A DNA stretch of 64,000 nucleotides from Pseudomonadota bacterium (lineage in GTDB: Bacteria > Pseudomonadota > Gammaproteobacteria > Burkholderiales > Burkholderiaceae_C): the NCBI GenBank assembly GCA_018241265.1, contig JAFEEF010000033.1, positions 18,130 through 82,129 on the forward strand, read 5' to 3'. Made by a program: the position numbers and the translations under genes. The first letter of the stretch is position 1. Every line of letters starts with the position of its first letter. A model generated the notes under the pieces. It ran no database searches. It saw nothing but the letters and a program-made list of their open reading frames with translations, and was not told the DNA's origin. This document shows positions 56,614-64,000 of this stretch, one piece after another.

Positions 56614-57444
56614 ATGTCCTGGCACGGCCAGCTGAGCCTCGCGTATGCGCGCGCCGGCTCGCGCACGCGGGTGCACGACCGGCACGACGGCCCGCTGCGC
56701 GTGCTGAAGAGCCTGCATCCCGAAGGCGAGGCGATCTGCCACAGCGTGCTCGTGCATCCACCCGCCGGCATCGTCGGCGGCGACGTGCTCGAGATCGACA
56801 TCGACGTCGGTGCCGACGCGCATGCGCTGGTCACGACGCCGGGGGCGACGCGCTACTACCGCAGCCTCGGCGCGCCGGCCGTGCAATCGGTGCGGGCCGC
56901 GGTCGCGAGCGGCGCGCGGCTCGAATGGCTGCCGCTCGAGACGATCGCCTACAGCGGCTGCATCGCCGACAACCGGCTGCGCTTCGATCTCGCGCCGGGT
57001 GCCGAGATGATCGGCTGGGACGTGCTGGCGCTCGGCCTTCCGGCGTCGGGCCAGGACTACGCGGCCGGCCGCATCGGCCAGCAGATCGAACTGCCGGGGC
57101 GCTGGCTCGAGCGCGGCATCACGGACGCCACCGATCGCCGCCTGCTCGACGGGCCGCTCGGCTGGGCCGGGCTTCGCGTGCTCGGCTGCTTGTGGTTCGG
57201 CGGCGATGCATCGATGGCGGATGCGCGGCGCGATCGCCTGCTCGATGCGGCGCGCGAGGCGATCGACGCGGACGCGTTGCGCGAGACCGCCGGTGCGACG
57301 TCGGCCCATGCCGGCATCGTCGTGCTGCGCGCGCTGGCGTCGCGCGTCGAGCCGCTGATGCGGTTGCTGACGGCGGTGCGGGCGCGCTGGCGCCGCGAGG
57401 CGTGGGACCTGGACGCGCCGCTGCCGCGCGTCTGGCGCACCTGA
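56614..57444 (+). CDS. ureD: Urease accessory protein UreD (orphan)
   Basis: A 276-residue UreD, which helps load nickel into the urease apoenzyme. Family marks are VLVHPPAGIVGGDVLEIDID, TTPGATRYYRS and the WLPLETIAYSG stretch. The ATG at 56614 gives the usual length. No ureABC, ureE, ureF or ureG gene follows: the next gene is convergent. The urt genes of the urea transporter, which often precede ureD, lie 4 kb away in the opposite orientation. A rearrangement has probably split the urease locus. Confidence 0.94.
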   Translation: MSWHGQLSLAYARAGSRTRVHDRHDGPLRVLKSLHPEGEAICHSVLVHPPAGIVGGDVLEIDIDVGADAHALVTTPGATRYYRSLGAPAVQSVRAAVASGARLEWLPLETIAYSGCIADNRLRFDLAPGAEMIGWDVLALGLPASGQDYAAGRIGQQIELPGRWLERGITDATDRRLLDGPLGWAGLRVLGCLWFGGDASMADARRDRLLDAAREAIDADALRETAGATSAHAGIVVLRALASRVEPLMRLLTAVRARWRREAWDLDAPLPRVWRT

Positions 57445-57464
57445 CGACGACCGGCATCAGGCCT

Positions 57465-58826
57465 TCAGGGCTTCGTCCCCATCGCCTCGCGCCAGCGCAT
57501 CGCGTCGTGGATGCGGAAGCGCGCGCTCGGATGGTCGTAGAAGATGATCTCTTCCCACCGCCCGGGGTCGGGCTTGCGGTATTCGGTCAGGTCGAGCACC
57601 GCCTCGGCAAAGCCGTGCGGCTCGCGCGCGAGGTTGAGGCCGAAGCGGTCGGCCTCGATCTCCTGCGTGCGCGTCATCGTGTTGAGGACCGGCGTCGCGA
57701 TGAACAGGTAGACCGACAGCACCGCCATCAGCAGCGGAAACGACGCCGCGTCGGCCACGCCGCTCAAGCCCCAACTTGCGCCATGGCGCGCGAGCAATCG
57801 GTCCATCGCCCAGCGCGAGAACGCGAAGCCGATGACGATCACGACCGCGAACTCGACGACGAACTTGTCGATGTGGTTCATCACGTAGTGGCCGAGCTCA
57901 TGGCCGGTGACCGCGCGGATCTCGGCGAGCGGCTTGCGCATCAGGTTGTCGTTGAGCCGGACCGACGCGGTGCCGAAGATGCCGGCCACGTTGGCGCTGA
58001 CGCGCGTCGTCTGCCGCGACGCGTCGAACTCGTAGACGTTGTCGGCCGGCACGCCGTCGGCATGCGCCATCGCGAGCACGGCCTGCTTCACGTCGCCGTC
58101 GGCGATCGGCTTGTAGGTGTTGAACAGCGGATCGATCCAGACCGGCCCGACGAGCAGCGACAGCACGAGCAGCACCACGCCGAAGCCGCTGCCCCACACC
58201 CACCAGCGGGCGCCGGCGCGCCGAAACAGCGCATAGAGCACGCCGACGGCAAACGCCAACAGCAGCACGTTGACCGCCAGAGCGATGAGCTGCTCGGCGA
58301 ACCAAGGCCCGAAGGTCTGCGTCGCCATGCCGTAGGCATGCTCGCGCACATAGCCTTGATAGATCGTCAGCGGCAGCGACAGCACGAACACCGCGACCGC
58401 ATAGATCGCACCGTAGATCGCGTCGCGGAAGAATGCCTTGCGGCCGATGCGCTGTGCGAAGTCGCGCAGGCGCGCCGAGTTGCGGCCCGCCAGCAGCACG
58501 CCGGCAATCGCGAGGCCGAGCAGGAAGTTCCACAGCTGCAGCCAGTAGCCGCCTTCGAAGTACGCGTTGGCGCGCGCCACCGTCTCGCTCGGCAAGCGCG
58601 CGAGGTAGGCACGCGTCGCCGCATCGGCATCGCGCGGCAACGCGGCGCGCCACGCGTCGTCGGCCGGCCGCACCTTGAACTGCGGATTCGTCGCGGCTGC
58701 AGACGCACTGGCTGCGGCCGCAGGCGGGTCGGCGGCTTCGGCCGTGCCGACGGTGGTACATACGAATGCGGCGGCCAGCAGGCTCGTTGCCGCCCGGAGA
58801 CGCAAGGTGGTGATTGGCTTCAACAT
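57465..58826 (-). CDS. M48 (Ste24-like) membrane metalloprotease
   Basis: A 453-residue zinc protease with a signal-peptide-like start and about six membrane segments. The zinc motif is TGHELGHYVMNH (near 308-318), and the third ligand is the Glu of QEIEADRFGLNLA. The architecture (N-terminal membrane domain, ADGVPADNVYEFDASRQT, ARVSANVAGIFGTASVRLND) matches Ste24/CAAX-protease-like bacterial enzymes rather than HtpX. It probably processes membrane proteins or peptides. It is convergent with ureD, 20 bases apart. Confidence 0.93.
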   Translation of the reverse strand: MLKPITTLRLRAATSLLAAAFVCTTVGTAEAADPPAAAASASAAATNPQFKVRPADDAWRAALPRDADAATRAYLARLPSETVARANAYFEGGYWLQLWNFLLGLAIAGVLLAGRNSARLRDFAQRIGRKAFFRDAIYGAIYAVAVFVLSLPLTIYQGYVREHAYGMATQTFGPWFAEQLIALAVNVLLLAFAVGVLYALFRRAGARWWVWGSGFGVVLLVLSLLVGPVWIDPLFNTYKPIADGDVKQAVLAMAHADGVPADNVYEFDASRQTTRVSANVAGIFGTASVRLNDNLMRKPLAEIRAVTGHELGHYVMNHIDKFVVEFAVVIVIGFAFSRWAMDRLLARHGASWGLSGVADAASFPLLMAVLSVYLFIATPVLNTMTRTQEIEADRFGLNLAREPHGFAEAVLDLTEYRKPDPGRWEEIIFYDHPSARFRIHDAMRWREAMGTKP

Positions 58827-58913
58827 GTCGATGGATGGAATCAAGCTGTTGCGCGGATCCGGCTCTGCCGGTCCGCTGCAAGCGTCCCCTCGGGTGGAGC
58901 GAGTCCCGCGGCT

Positions 58914-58971
58914 CCAAGCCCGCCGGCGCGGGCTTGGACGGGACGAGCGCCCGAGGCCTCTGGCCTCGGGC
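58914..58971. other. Two adjacent perfect hairpins
   Basis: CCAAGCCCGC/GCGGGCTTGG (58914-58937) and GCCCGAGGCC/GGCCTCGGGC (58949-58971) each have a 10-base perfect stem and a 3-4 base loop. They lie downstream of the GST stop and upstream of the M48 start, both on the minus strand. They may end GST transcription without a T-run, or be repetitive extragenic palindromes. Confidence 0.65.
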
Positions 58972-58998
58972 CGGGCGGAGCGTAGCGGAGACCAGGGG

Positions 58999-59676
58999 CT
59001 AGTCATTCGCGAAGCTGTAGGGTCCGCCCCGCACGATTGCCCGTGCATACGCCGGACGCGAATGGATGCGCTTCAGGTAGTCCATCAGCTTCGGCCGGCG
59101 CTCGTCCAGGCCGGCGCGCTGCTTGGAAGCCTCGACCACGAAGCTCATCTGCACGTCGGCCGCGCTGAACTGCTCGCCGGCGAACCAGGTCGACTTCGCC
59201 AGCTCGCCCTCCATGTAGTCGAGCTGGCGCTCGAGGTTCGGACGCACCAGCGTCGCCAGCACCTTCTCGGAGATGCCGCGCGCGATCGGCCGCGCGAAGA
59301 ACGGCATCGGCTGGGTCGGGATGCGGTCGAAGATCAGCTTCAGCAGCAGCGGCGGCATCGCGGTGCCTTCGGCGAAGTGCATCCAGTACTGCCAGCGCAA
59401 CCGCTCGGGCGTACCGGCCGCAGGCCGAAGGCGCCCTTCGGTGTCGTAGCGATCGACGAGGTATTCGAGGATCGCGCCCGACTCGGCCAGCGTCACGTCG
59501 CCGTCGGTGATGACCGGCGACTTGCCGAGCGGGTGGATCTTGCGCAGCTCGGGCGGCGCCAGCATCGTCTTCGGATCGCGCTCGTACTTGCGGAGCTCGT
59601 AGGTCAGGCCGAGCTCCTCGAGCAGCCACAGCACGCGCTGCGAGCGCGAGTTGTTGAGGTGGTGGACGGTGATCAT
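58999..59676 (-). CDS. Glutathione S-transferase
   Basis: A 225-residue GST with the thioredoxin fold opening MITVHHLNNSRSQRVLWLLE (Ser/Asn in the catalytic loop) and the proline motif HPLGKSPVITDGDVTLAES. The N-capping motif appears as FSAADVQMSFVVEAS. This resembles the small-GST group related to YfcG/theta-type enzymes. The ATG at 59676 is in the standard context MITVHHLNN. It is followed by the tandem hairpins at 58914. Confidence 0.94.
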   Translation of the reverse strand: MITVHHLNNSRSQRVLWLLEELGLTYELRKYERDPKTMLAPPELRKIHPLGKSPVITDGDVTLAESGAILEYLVDRYDTEGRLRPAAGTPERLRWQYWMHFAEGTAMPPLLLKLIFDRIPTQPMPFFARPIARGISEKVLATLVRPNLERQLDYMEGELAKSTWFAGEQFSAADVQMSFVVEASKQRAGLDERRPKLMDYLKRIHSRPAYARAIVRGGPYSFAND

Positions 59677-59740
59677 CTGGCCTCGTTCGACGAAGCGCGG
59701 CACGGCGCGAAGGCGCGATTGTGCGTCCGCCGGCCTGCGG

Positions 59741-61591
59741 TCAACCTGCCCCGTGCCGCGCCGCCTGGCGCTGCAGCCACAGGTCGACCAGCCGCACGAG
59801 CTGGTCGCCGGTGTAGGGCTTGGCGAGGAAGTCGTCCATGCCGGCATCGAGGCAGAGCCTGCGGTCGTCGTCGCCGGCGGTTGCGGTCAGCGCGATCACC
59901 GGCAGGCGCGGCAGGCCACCCTGCGCTTCGCCGGCGCGGATGCGGCGCGTCGCCTCGTAGCCGTCCATCACCGGCATGCGGCAATCCATCAGCACGAGAT
60001 CGGGACGCGCGTCGCGGCGCAACGCCGCATCGACCGCCTCGGCGCCGTTGGCGACGCGATCGACGGCAACGCCGAAGCGCTCGAGGTAGGCGGCGGCGAT
60101 CAGCGCGTTGACATCGTCGTCCTCGGCGAGCAGCGCGCTGCGGCCGCGTGCGCTGCCCGGCACGGCGTCGACCTCGTCGACCACCGGCAGCTGCGCCGCA
60201 TCGTCGGCCGGCTCGGGTGCGGCCGGCAGGCGCGCGATGAAGCGCAGCGACGTGCCGACGCCGAGGGTGCTCTGCAGCGTGACGTCGCCGCCCATCGCGC
60301 GCGCGATGTCGCGCGCGATGGTGAGCCCGAGGCCGGTACCCTCGCGCGGCTGCAGCGGCTCCGGGCCGGCCTGCCGAAAGGCGTCGAAGATGTGCGACTG
60401 ATCTTCGAGCGCGATGCCGCGTCCGGAATCGCTGACGATGCAGTGCACGGCCTGGTCGGCCGGGTCGATCTCGACGCCCAGGTGCACATAGCCGCGCTCG
60501 GTGAACTTGATCGCGTTGCCGAGCAGGTTGTGCAGCACCTGGCGGAAACGCGCCGGATCGCCGATCAGCCAACGTCGCCCGGCGACCCGGTTGCTGACTT
60601 CGAACACCAGGCCCTTCTCCTGCGCGCGCGCCGCATAGACGCCCGCCAGATGCTCGATCTGCGCGCCGAGCTCGAACGCCTCGCTGCGTATCGCGAACTG
60701 ACCCGCCTCGACGCGCGAGATGTCGAGCAGGTCGTTGATCAGCGCGAGCAGGTGGGTGCCCGAGCTCTCGATCAGCTCGACGCGGTGCAACGCCGCCGCG
60801 TCGAGCCGGTCCAGCCTCAGCAGCCGCGCGATGCCGAGGATGCCGTGCAGCGGCGTGCGCAGCTCGTGACTGATGTTGGCGAGGAACTGCGTCTTCACGG
60901 CGCTTTGGCGCAACGCGAGCTTCAGCGCTTCTTCCTTCTCGCGCGCCAGCGCCTCGGCCTGCTGCGCGAGCAGCAAGGCCTCGGACTGGCGCCGGTCCGA
61001 GCGCGCCGCGGTCGCGAGCTGCAGGATCGTCAGCAGGATCAGCCCCGGCGCGCCGATCCAGGCGAGATCGTCGCCGCGCAGGATCAGCGCGATGACCGCG
61101 GGCGTCAGCAGCGGCACGATGTAGGCGGCGGTCGCCGGCAGGCTGATCTGCAGGCCGAAGGTCGCCGCGCACGACACGCCGGCGAGCGAGGCCACGAGCA
61201 GCGACGCGAGGGGCACCGGCGCGGTGGCGGCCAGGCAGCCGGCCACGCCCCAGACCGCGCCGTCGATCACGAGCCACAGCGCCGCATCGCGGCGCCAGCG
61301 CCGGCCGCCTTCGTGGCCGGGTCGGCCGTAGTGCCAGGCCAGCCAGGTGCGCCATCCGGCGACGCCCAACTTGGCGACGAGCCATGCATCCACCGCCCAG
61401 GCCGGCGCGATCTCGTCGCGCAGCTTGACGGCCACCAGCACCGCGAACAGGCTGGCGGCGAGGCTGCCCAGCCGCGAATGCGCCCAGACCAGGCGCCACT
61501 GCGCATCGAGCCGCTGCTCCGCACGCGCGTCGCGTGAACCCCTCAGGCGCAGCCAGCGCCGGACCCAGCTCCGACGCCAGCGGCGCTTCAT
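59741..61591 (-). CDS. Membrane hybrid sensor kinase
   Basis: A 616-residue kinase. Five or six N-terminal membrane segments (about 50-205) form a sensing domain, then a coiled stretch (EALAREKEEALKLALRQS), the H-box ISHELRTPLHGILGIARLL, an ATPase domain (GTGLGLTIARDIARAMGG) and a receiver with Asp in VLMDCRMPVMDG and the late KPYTGDQL. The basic N-terminus MKRRWRRSWVRRWLR is likely cytoplasmic. The gene stands alone; its phosphorelay partner is not in the window. Confidence 0.9.
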   Translation of the reverse strand: MKRRWRRSWVRRWLRLRGSRDARAEQRLDAQWRLVWAHSRLGSLAASLFAVLVAVKLRDEIAPAWAVDAWLVAKLGVAGWRTWLAWHYGRPGHEGGRRWRRDAALWLVIDGAVWGVAGCLAATAPVPLASLLVASLAGVSCAATFGLQISLPATAAYIVPLLTPAVIALILRGDDLAWIGAPGLILLTILQLATAARSDRRQSEALLLAQQAEALAREKEEALKLALRQSAVKTQFLANISHELRTPLHGILGIARLLRLDRLDAAALHRVELIESSGTHLLALINDLLDISRVEAGQFAIRSEAFELGAQIEHLAGVYAARAQEKGLVFEVSNRVAGRRWLIGDPARFRQVLHNLLGNAIKFTERGYVHLGVEIDPADQAVHCIVSDSGRGIALEDQSHIFDAFRQAGPEPLQPREGTGLGLTIARDIARAMGGDVTLQSTLGVGTSLRFIARLPAAPEPADDAAQLPVVDEVDAVPGSARGRSALLAEDDDVNALIAAAYLERFGVAVDRVANGAEAVDAALRRDARPDLVLMDCRMPVMDGYEATRRIRAGEAQGGLPRLPVIALTATAGDDDRRLCLDAGMDDFLAKPYTGDQLVRLVDLWLQRQAARHGAG

Positions 61592-61756
61592 GCGACCTTC
61601 GCGCGGCAACGCCGCGACGGCAGCGCAGCACGGCCGACGACGACGCGTAGACGACGGATCATCGATGGGGCTCCCGGCCGACGCCCTGCGCGTCGTGCCC
61701 GGTCGCCAGTGTAGGAGCGGCGCGGACTTCCGTACGGTCCGCGGCGGACCGCGTCG

Positions 61757-62461
61757 TCAGATCGACATCAGCCGGCGCACGCCATCGGCCTGCATGTCCT
61801 TGCCGCGGCCGCGCCTGATGATCTCGCCGCGCTCCATCACGAGGTACCGGTCGGCGAGCTCCGCGGCGAAGTCGTAGTACTGCTCGACCAGCACGATCGC
61901 CATCTTCCGGCCGTTCATGCCGTGGTCGGCCAGCCCCCGGATGACCCGGCCGATGTCCTTGATGATCGACGGCTGGATGCCTTCGGTCGGCTCGTCGAGG
62001 ATCAGCAGCTTCGGATTCGCCGCCAGCGCACGTCCGATCGCGAGTTGCTGCTGCTGGCCGCCGGAGAGGTCGCCGCCGCGCCGGACCATCATCTGCTCGA
62101 GCACCGGGAACAGCTCGAACAGCTGGTGCGGGATCGGCGTGCCGCCCTTCTTGTAGGCCAGGCCCATGCGCAGGTTGTCCTGCACCGTGAGCCGGCCGAA
62201 GATCTCGCGGCCCTGCGGCACGTAGCCGACGCCCAGGCGCACGCGCCGGTACGGCGTGTCGCGCGTGATGTCCTTGCCGTCCAGCGCGATCGTGCCGGTC
62301 TGCACCGGCACGACGCCCATCAGGCTCTTCAGCAAGGTCGTCTTGCCGACGCCGTTGCGGCCGAGGATCACGGTGACCTCGCCGACCTGCGCCTCGAACG
62401 AAAGGTTGCGCAGGATGTGCGAGCCGCCGTAGTACTGGTCGACGCCTTCGACCTTCAGCAT
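61757..62461 (-). CDS. urtE: Urea ABC transporter ATPase UrtE
   Basis: A 234-residue ATPase of the LivF type, specific to urea uptake. Walker A is GRNGVGKTTLLKSLMG, the signature LSGGQQQQLAIGRAL, Walker B KLLILDEPTEG; the phrase SIIKDIGRVI...VLVEQYYDFA is typical of UrtE. It is 39 bases after urtD and is the last urt gene, matching the usual order urtA-E. The following gene should be ureD in many relatives, but here it is an unrelated kinase. Confidence 0.95.
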   Translation of the reverse strand: MLKVEGVDQYYGGSHILRNLSFEAQVGEVTVILGRNGVGKTTLLKSLMGVVPVQTGTIALDGKDITRDTPYRRVRLGVGYVPQGREIFGRLTVQDNLRMGLAYKKGGTPIPHQLFELFPVLEQMMVRRGGDLSGGQQQQLAIGRALAANPKLLILDEPTEGIQPSIIKDIGRVIRGLADHGMNGRKMAIVLVEQYYDFAAELADRYLVMERGEIIRRGRGKDMQADGVRRLMSI

Positions 62462-62500
62462 GTGATTGACTCTCGCCGGCTCCGCGGAGGGCACGGTGCC

Positions 62501-63394
62501 TCACCGCCCAAGATAAACCTCCACCACCTTGTCGTTGGCCTGCACGTCGCTCAAGAGCCCCTCGGCCAGCACGCTGCCCTCGTGCAGCACGGTGACCTTC
62601 TTGCCGTTCGTGCCGCCTTGCGTCAGCTCGCCGATGAACTTCATGTCGTGCTCGACGACGACGAGCGAATGATCGCCTTCGAGCGACAGGAAGAGCTCGG
62701 CGGTGCGCTCGGTCTCCTCGTCGGTCATGCCGGCCACCGGCTCGTCGAGCAGCAGGAGCTTCGGATCCTGCATCAGCAGCATGCCGATCTCGAGCCACTG
62801 CTTCTGGCCGTGCGACAACAGGCCCGCGATGCGCTGCGCACGGTCCTTCAGGTGGATCAGCGTCAGCATCGCGCCGATCCGATCGAGCTGCTCGCCGCTC
62901 GGCCGGAAGAACGCCGACGCACGCACGCCGCGGTCGGCCTTCAGCGCGAGCTCGAGGTTCTCGAACACCGTCAGGTACTCGAACACGGTCGGCTTCTGGA
63001 ACTTGCGGCCGATGCCGATCGAGGCGATCTCGTTCTCGCGCAGCCGCAGCAGGTCGATCGTCGAGCCGAAGTACGCCTTGCCGACGTCGGGTCGCGTCTT
63101 GCCGGTGATCACGTCCATCATCGTCGTCTTGCCGGCGCCGTTCGGGCCGATGATGCAGCGCAGCTCGCCGGCGCCGATCGACAACGTCAGCGCGTCGAGC
63201 GCCTTGAAGCCGTCGAAGCTGACCGTGATGTCGTCGAGGTAGAGGATCGCGCCGTGCGCGGTGTCGACCTCGCCTTCCTGCACGACGCGCCCGTACGCCG
63301 CCTCGCGCCCGCCCGACGTGCCATGCGATGCCGCGATGCGCTGCCGGTGATCGTGCCGGGCCTTCGCGCCGGCCTGCATCAGCTCGGGCGTCAT
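62501..63394 (-). CDS. urtD: Urea ABC transporter ATPase UrtD
   Basis: A 297-residue LivG-type ATPase with an N-terminal extension of about 45 residues. Walker A is GPNGAGKTTMMDVITG, the family-specific signature LSHGQKQWLEIG, and Walker B LLLLDEPVAGMTDEE. It overlaps the urtC stop as ATGA. It works with UrtE on the UrtBC channel for high-affinity urea uptake, usually under nitrogen limitation. Confidence 0.96.
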   Translation of the reverse strand: MTPELMQAGAKARHDHRQRIAASHGTSGGREAAYGRVVQEGEVDTAHGAILYLDDITVSFDGFKALDALTLSIGAGELRCIIGPNGAGKTTMMDVITGKTRPDVGKAYFGSTIDLLRLRENEIASIGIGRKFQKPTVFEYLTVFENLELALKADRGVRASAFFRPSGEQLDRIGAMLTLIHLKDRAQRIAGLLSHGQKQWLEIGMLLMQDPKLLLLDEPVAGMTDEETERTAELFLSLEGDHSLVVVEHDMKFIGELTQGGTNGKKVTVLHEGSVLAEGLLSDVQANDKVVEVYLGR

Positions 63395-64000
63395 GCGCGC
63401 GCTCCCTTCCTGCGCCGGAACAGCCCGACGATGCCGTCCGGCAGGAACAGCGTCACCGCGATGAAGAGCGCGCCGAGGAAGTAGAGCCAGAACTCGGGAA
63501 AGGCCTGCGTGAACCAGCTCTTCGCACCGTTGACGAAGAACGCGCCGACGATCGGGCCGATCAAGGTCGCGCGGCCGCCGACCGCGGTCCAGATCGCGAT
63601 CTCGATCGATGCGGCCGGCGTCATCTCGCTCGGGTTGATGATGCCGACCTGCGGCACGTAGAGCGCGCCGGCGATGCCGCACATCACGGCCGACAGGGTC
63701 CAGATCGCGAGCTTGTAGCGGATCGGGTCGTAGCCGGTGAACATCACGCGCGACTCGGCGTCGCGGATCGCCTGCAGCACGCGGCCGAACTTGCTGTGCA
63801 CGATCGCGCGGGCCATCAGGTAGAAGCCGACCAGCACGCAGCCGGTGATGACGAAGAGCGTCATCCGCATCGATGGCGTCGCGAGCGAGGCGCCGAGGAT
63901 GCGCTTGAAGTCGGTGAAGCCGTTGTTGCCGCCGAAGCCGGTCTCGTTGCGGAAGAAGAGGAGCATCGCCGCATACGTCATCGCCTGCGTGATGATCGAG
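63391..64000 (-). CDS. urtC: Urea ABC transporter permease UrtC (5' end outside window)
   Basis: The C-terminal 200-odd residues of a LivM-type permease. The frame runs off the right edge (SIITQAMTYAAMLLFF at the end), so this is partial. Family marks are NNGFTDFKRILG, the FGRVLQAIRDAESRVMFTGY EAA-type loop (QAIRDAESRVMF) and the helix-rich WTAVGGRATLIGPIVGAFF. It overlaps urtD by 4 bases. urtA and urtB should lie beyond the edge. Confidence 0.95.
   Translation of the reverse strand, partial: SIITQAMTYAAMLLFFRNETGFGGNNGFTDFKRILGASLATPSMRMTLFVITGCVLVGFYLMARAIVHSKFGRVLQAIRDAESRVMFTGYDPIRYKLAIWTLSAVMCGIAGALYVPQVGIINPSEMTPAASIEIAIWTAVGGRATLIGPIVGAFFVNGAKSWFTQAFPEFWLYFLGALFIAVTLFLPDGIVGLFRRRKGARA

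Overview
The window is GC-rich, densely coded DNA (roughly two thirds G+C by eye). Gene content and protein style point to a beta-proteobacterium of the order Burkholderiales; this is inferred from family resemblance, not from a marker gene. I saw no rRNA, tRNA, CRISPR array, integrase or intact insertion sequence.

Left part (1-23.5 kb): a TonB receptor and a PepSY membrane protein face a LysR gene across a Fur-like palindrome. Three small enzymes follow (SRPBCC, GNAT, PaaI), then a DctA-type carboxylate carrier with its GntR/FCD regulator, and a long imperfect inverted repeat at 8.35-8.76 kb. Next is a complete minus-strand operon for a MacAB/TolC-like tripartite exporter (HlyD, ATPase, TolC, two permeases) that ends in its own sigma-54 response regulator and histidine kinase. 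NAT, katG, an MFS carrier and gloB close this part.

Middle part (23.7-39.5 kb), the accessory region: an orphan DUF4157 protein; a large secreted protein with 7 + 7 GloVer repeats around a TIG domain; a class II aldolase with a tautomerase; a membrane-anchored TIR protein; and a type I restriction-modification operon with a DUF1016 nuclease inserted between hsdM and hsdS. The four restriction genes are joined by 4-base overlaps, and the TIR gene follows hsdR by 66 bases on the same strand. Just upstream of hsdM lies a truncated second copy of the tautomerase gene, so tautomerase copies bracket the block.

Right part (39.5-49.2 kb): purine breakdown. 8-oxoguanine/guanine-type deaminase, NCS2 permease, membrane urate hydroxylase PuuD, HIU hydrolase, GntR/FCD regulator, PuuE allantoinase, a fused OHCU decarboxylase/allantoate amidohydrolase and a second M20 hydrolase would take urate to ureido compounds. 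Two perfect palindromes centred on TGTATACA lie in the promoter regions of puuD and of the uraH/gntR pair and are probable operators.

Right end (49.2-64 kb): a periplasmic GMC dehydrogenase module (flavin subunit, Tat-exported small subunit, cytochrome c), a C-terminally shortened PPOX protein, two hybrid sensor kinases, a guanine-type deaminase, an orphan ureD, an M48 protease, a GST, and the end of a urea ABC transporter operon (urtC partial, urtD, urtE). Urea uptake and ureD fit the nitrogen-scavenging theme of the purine cluster.
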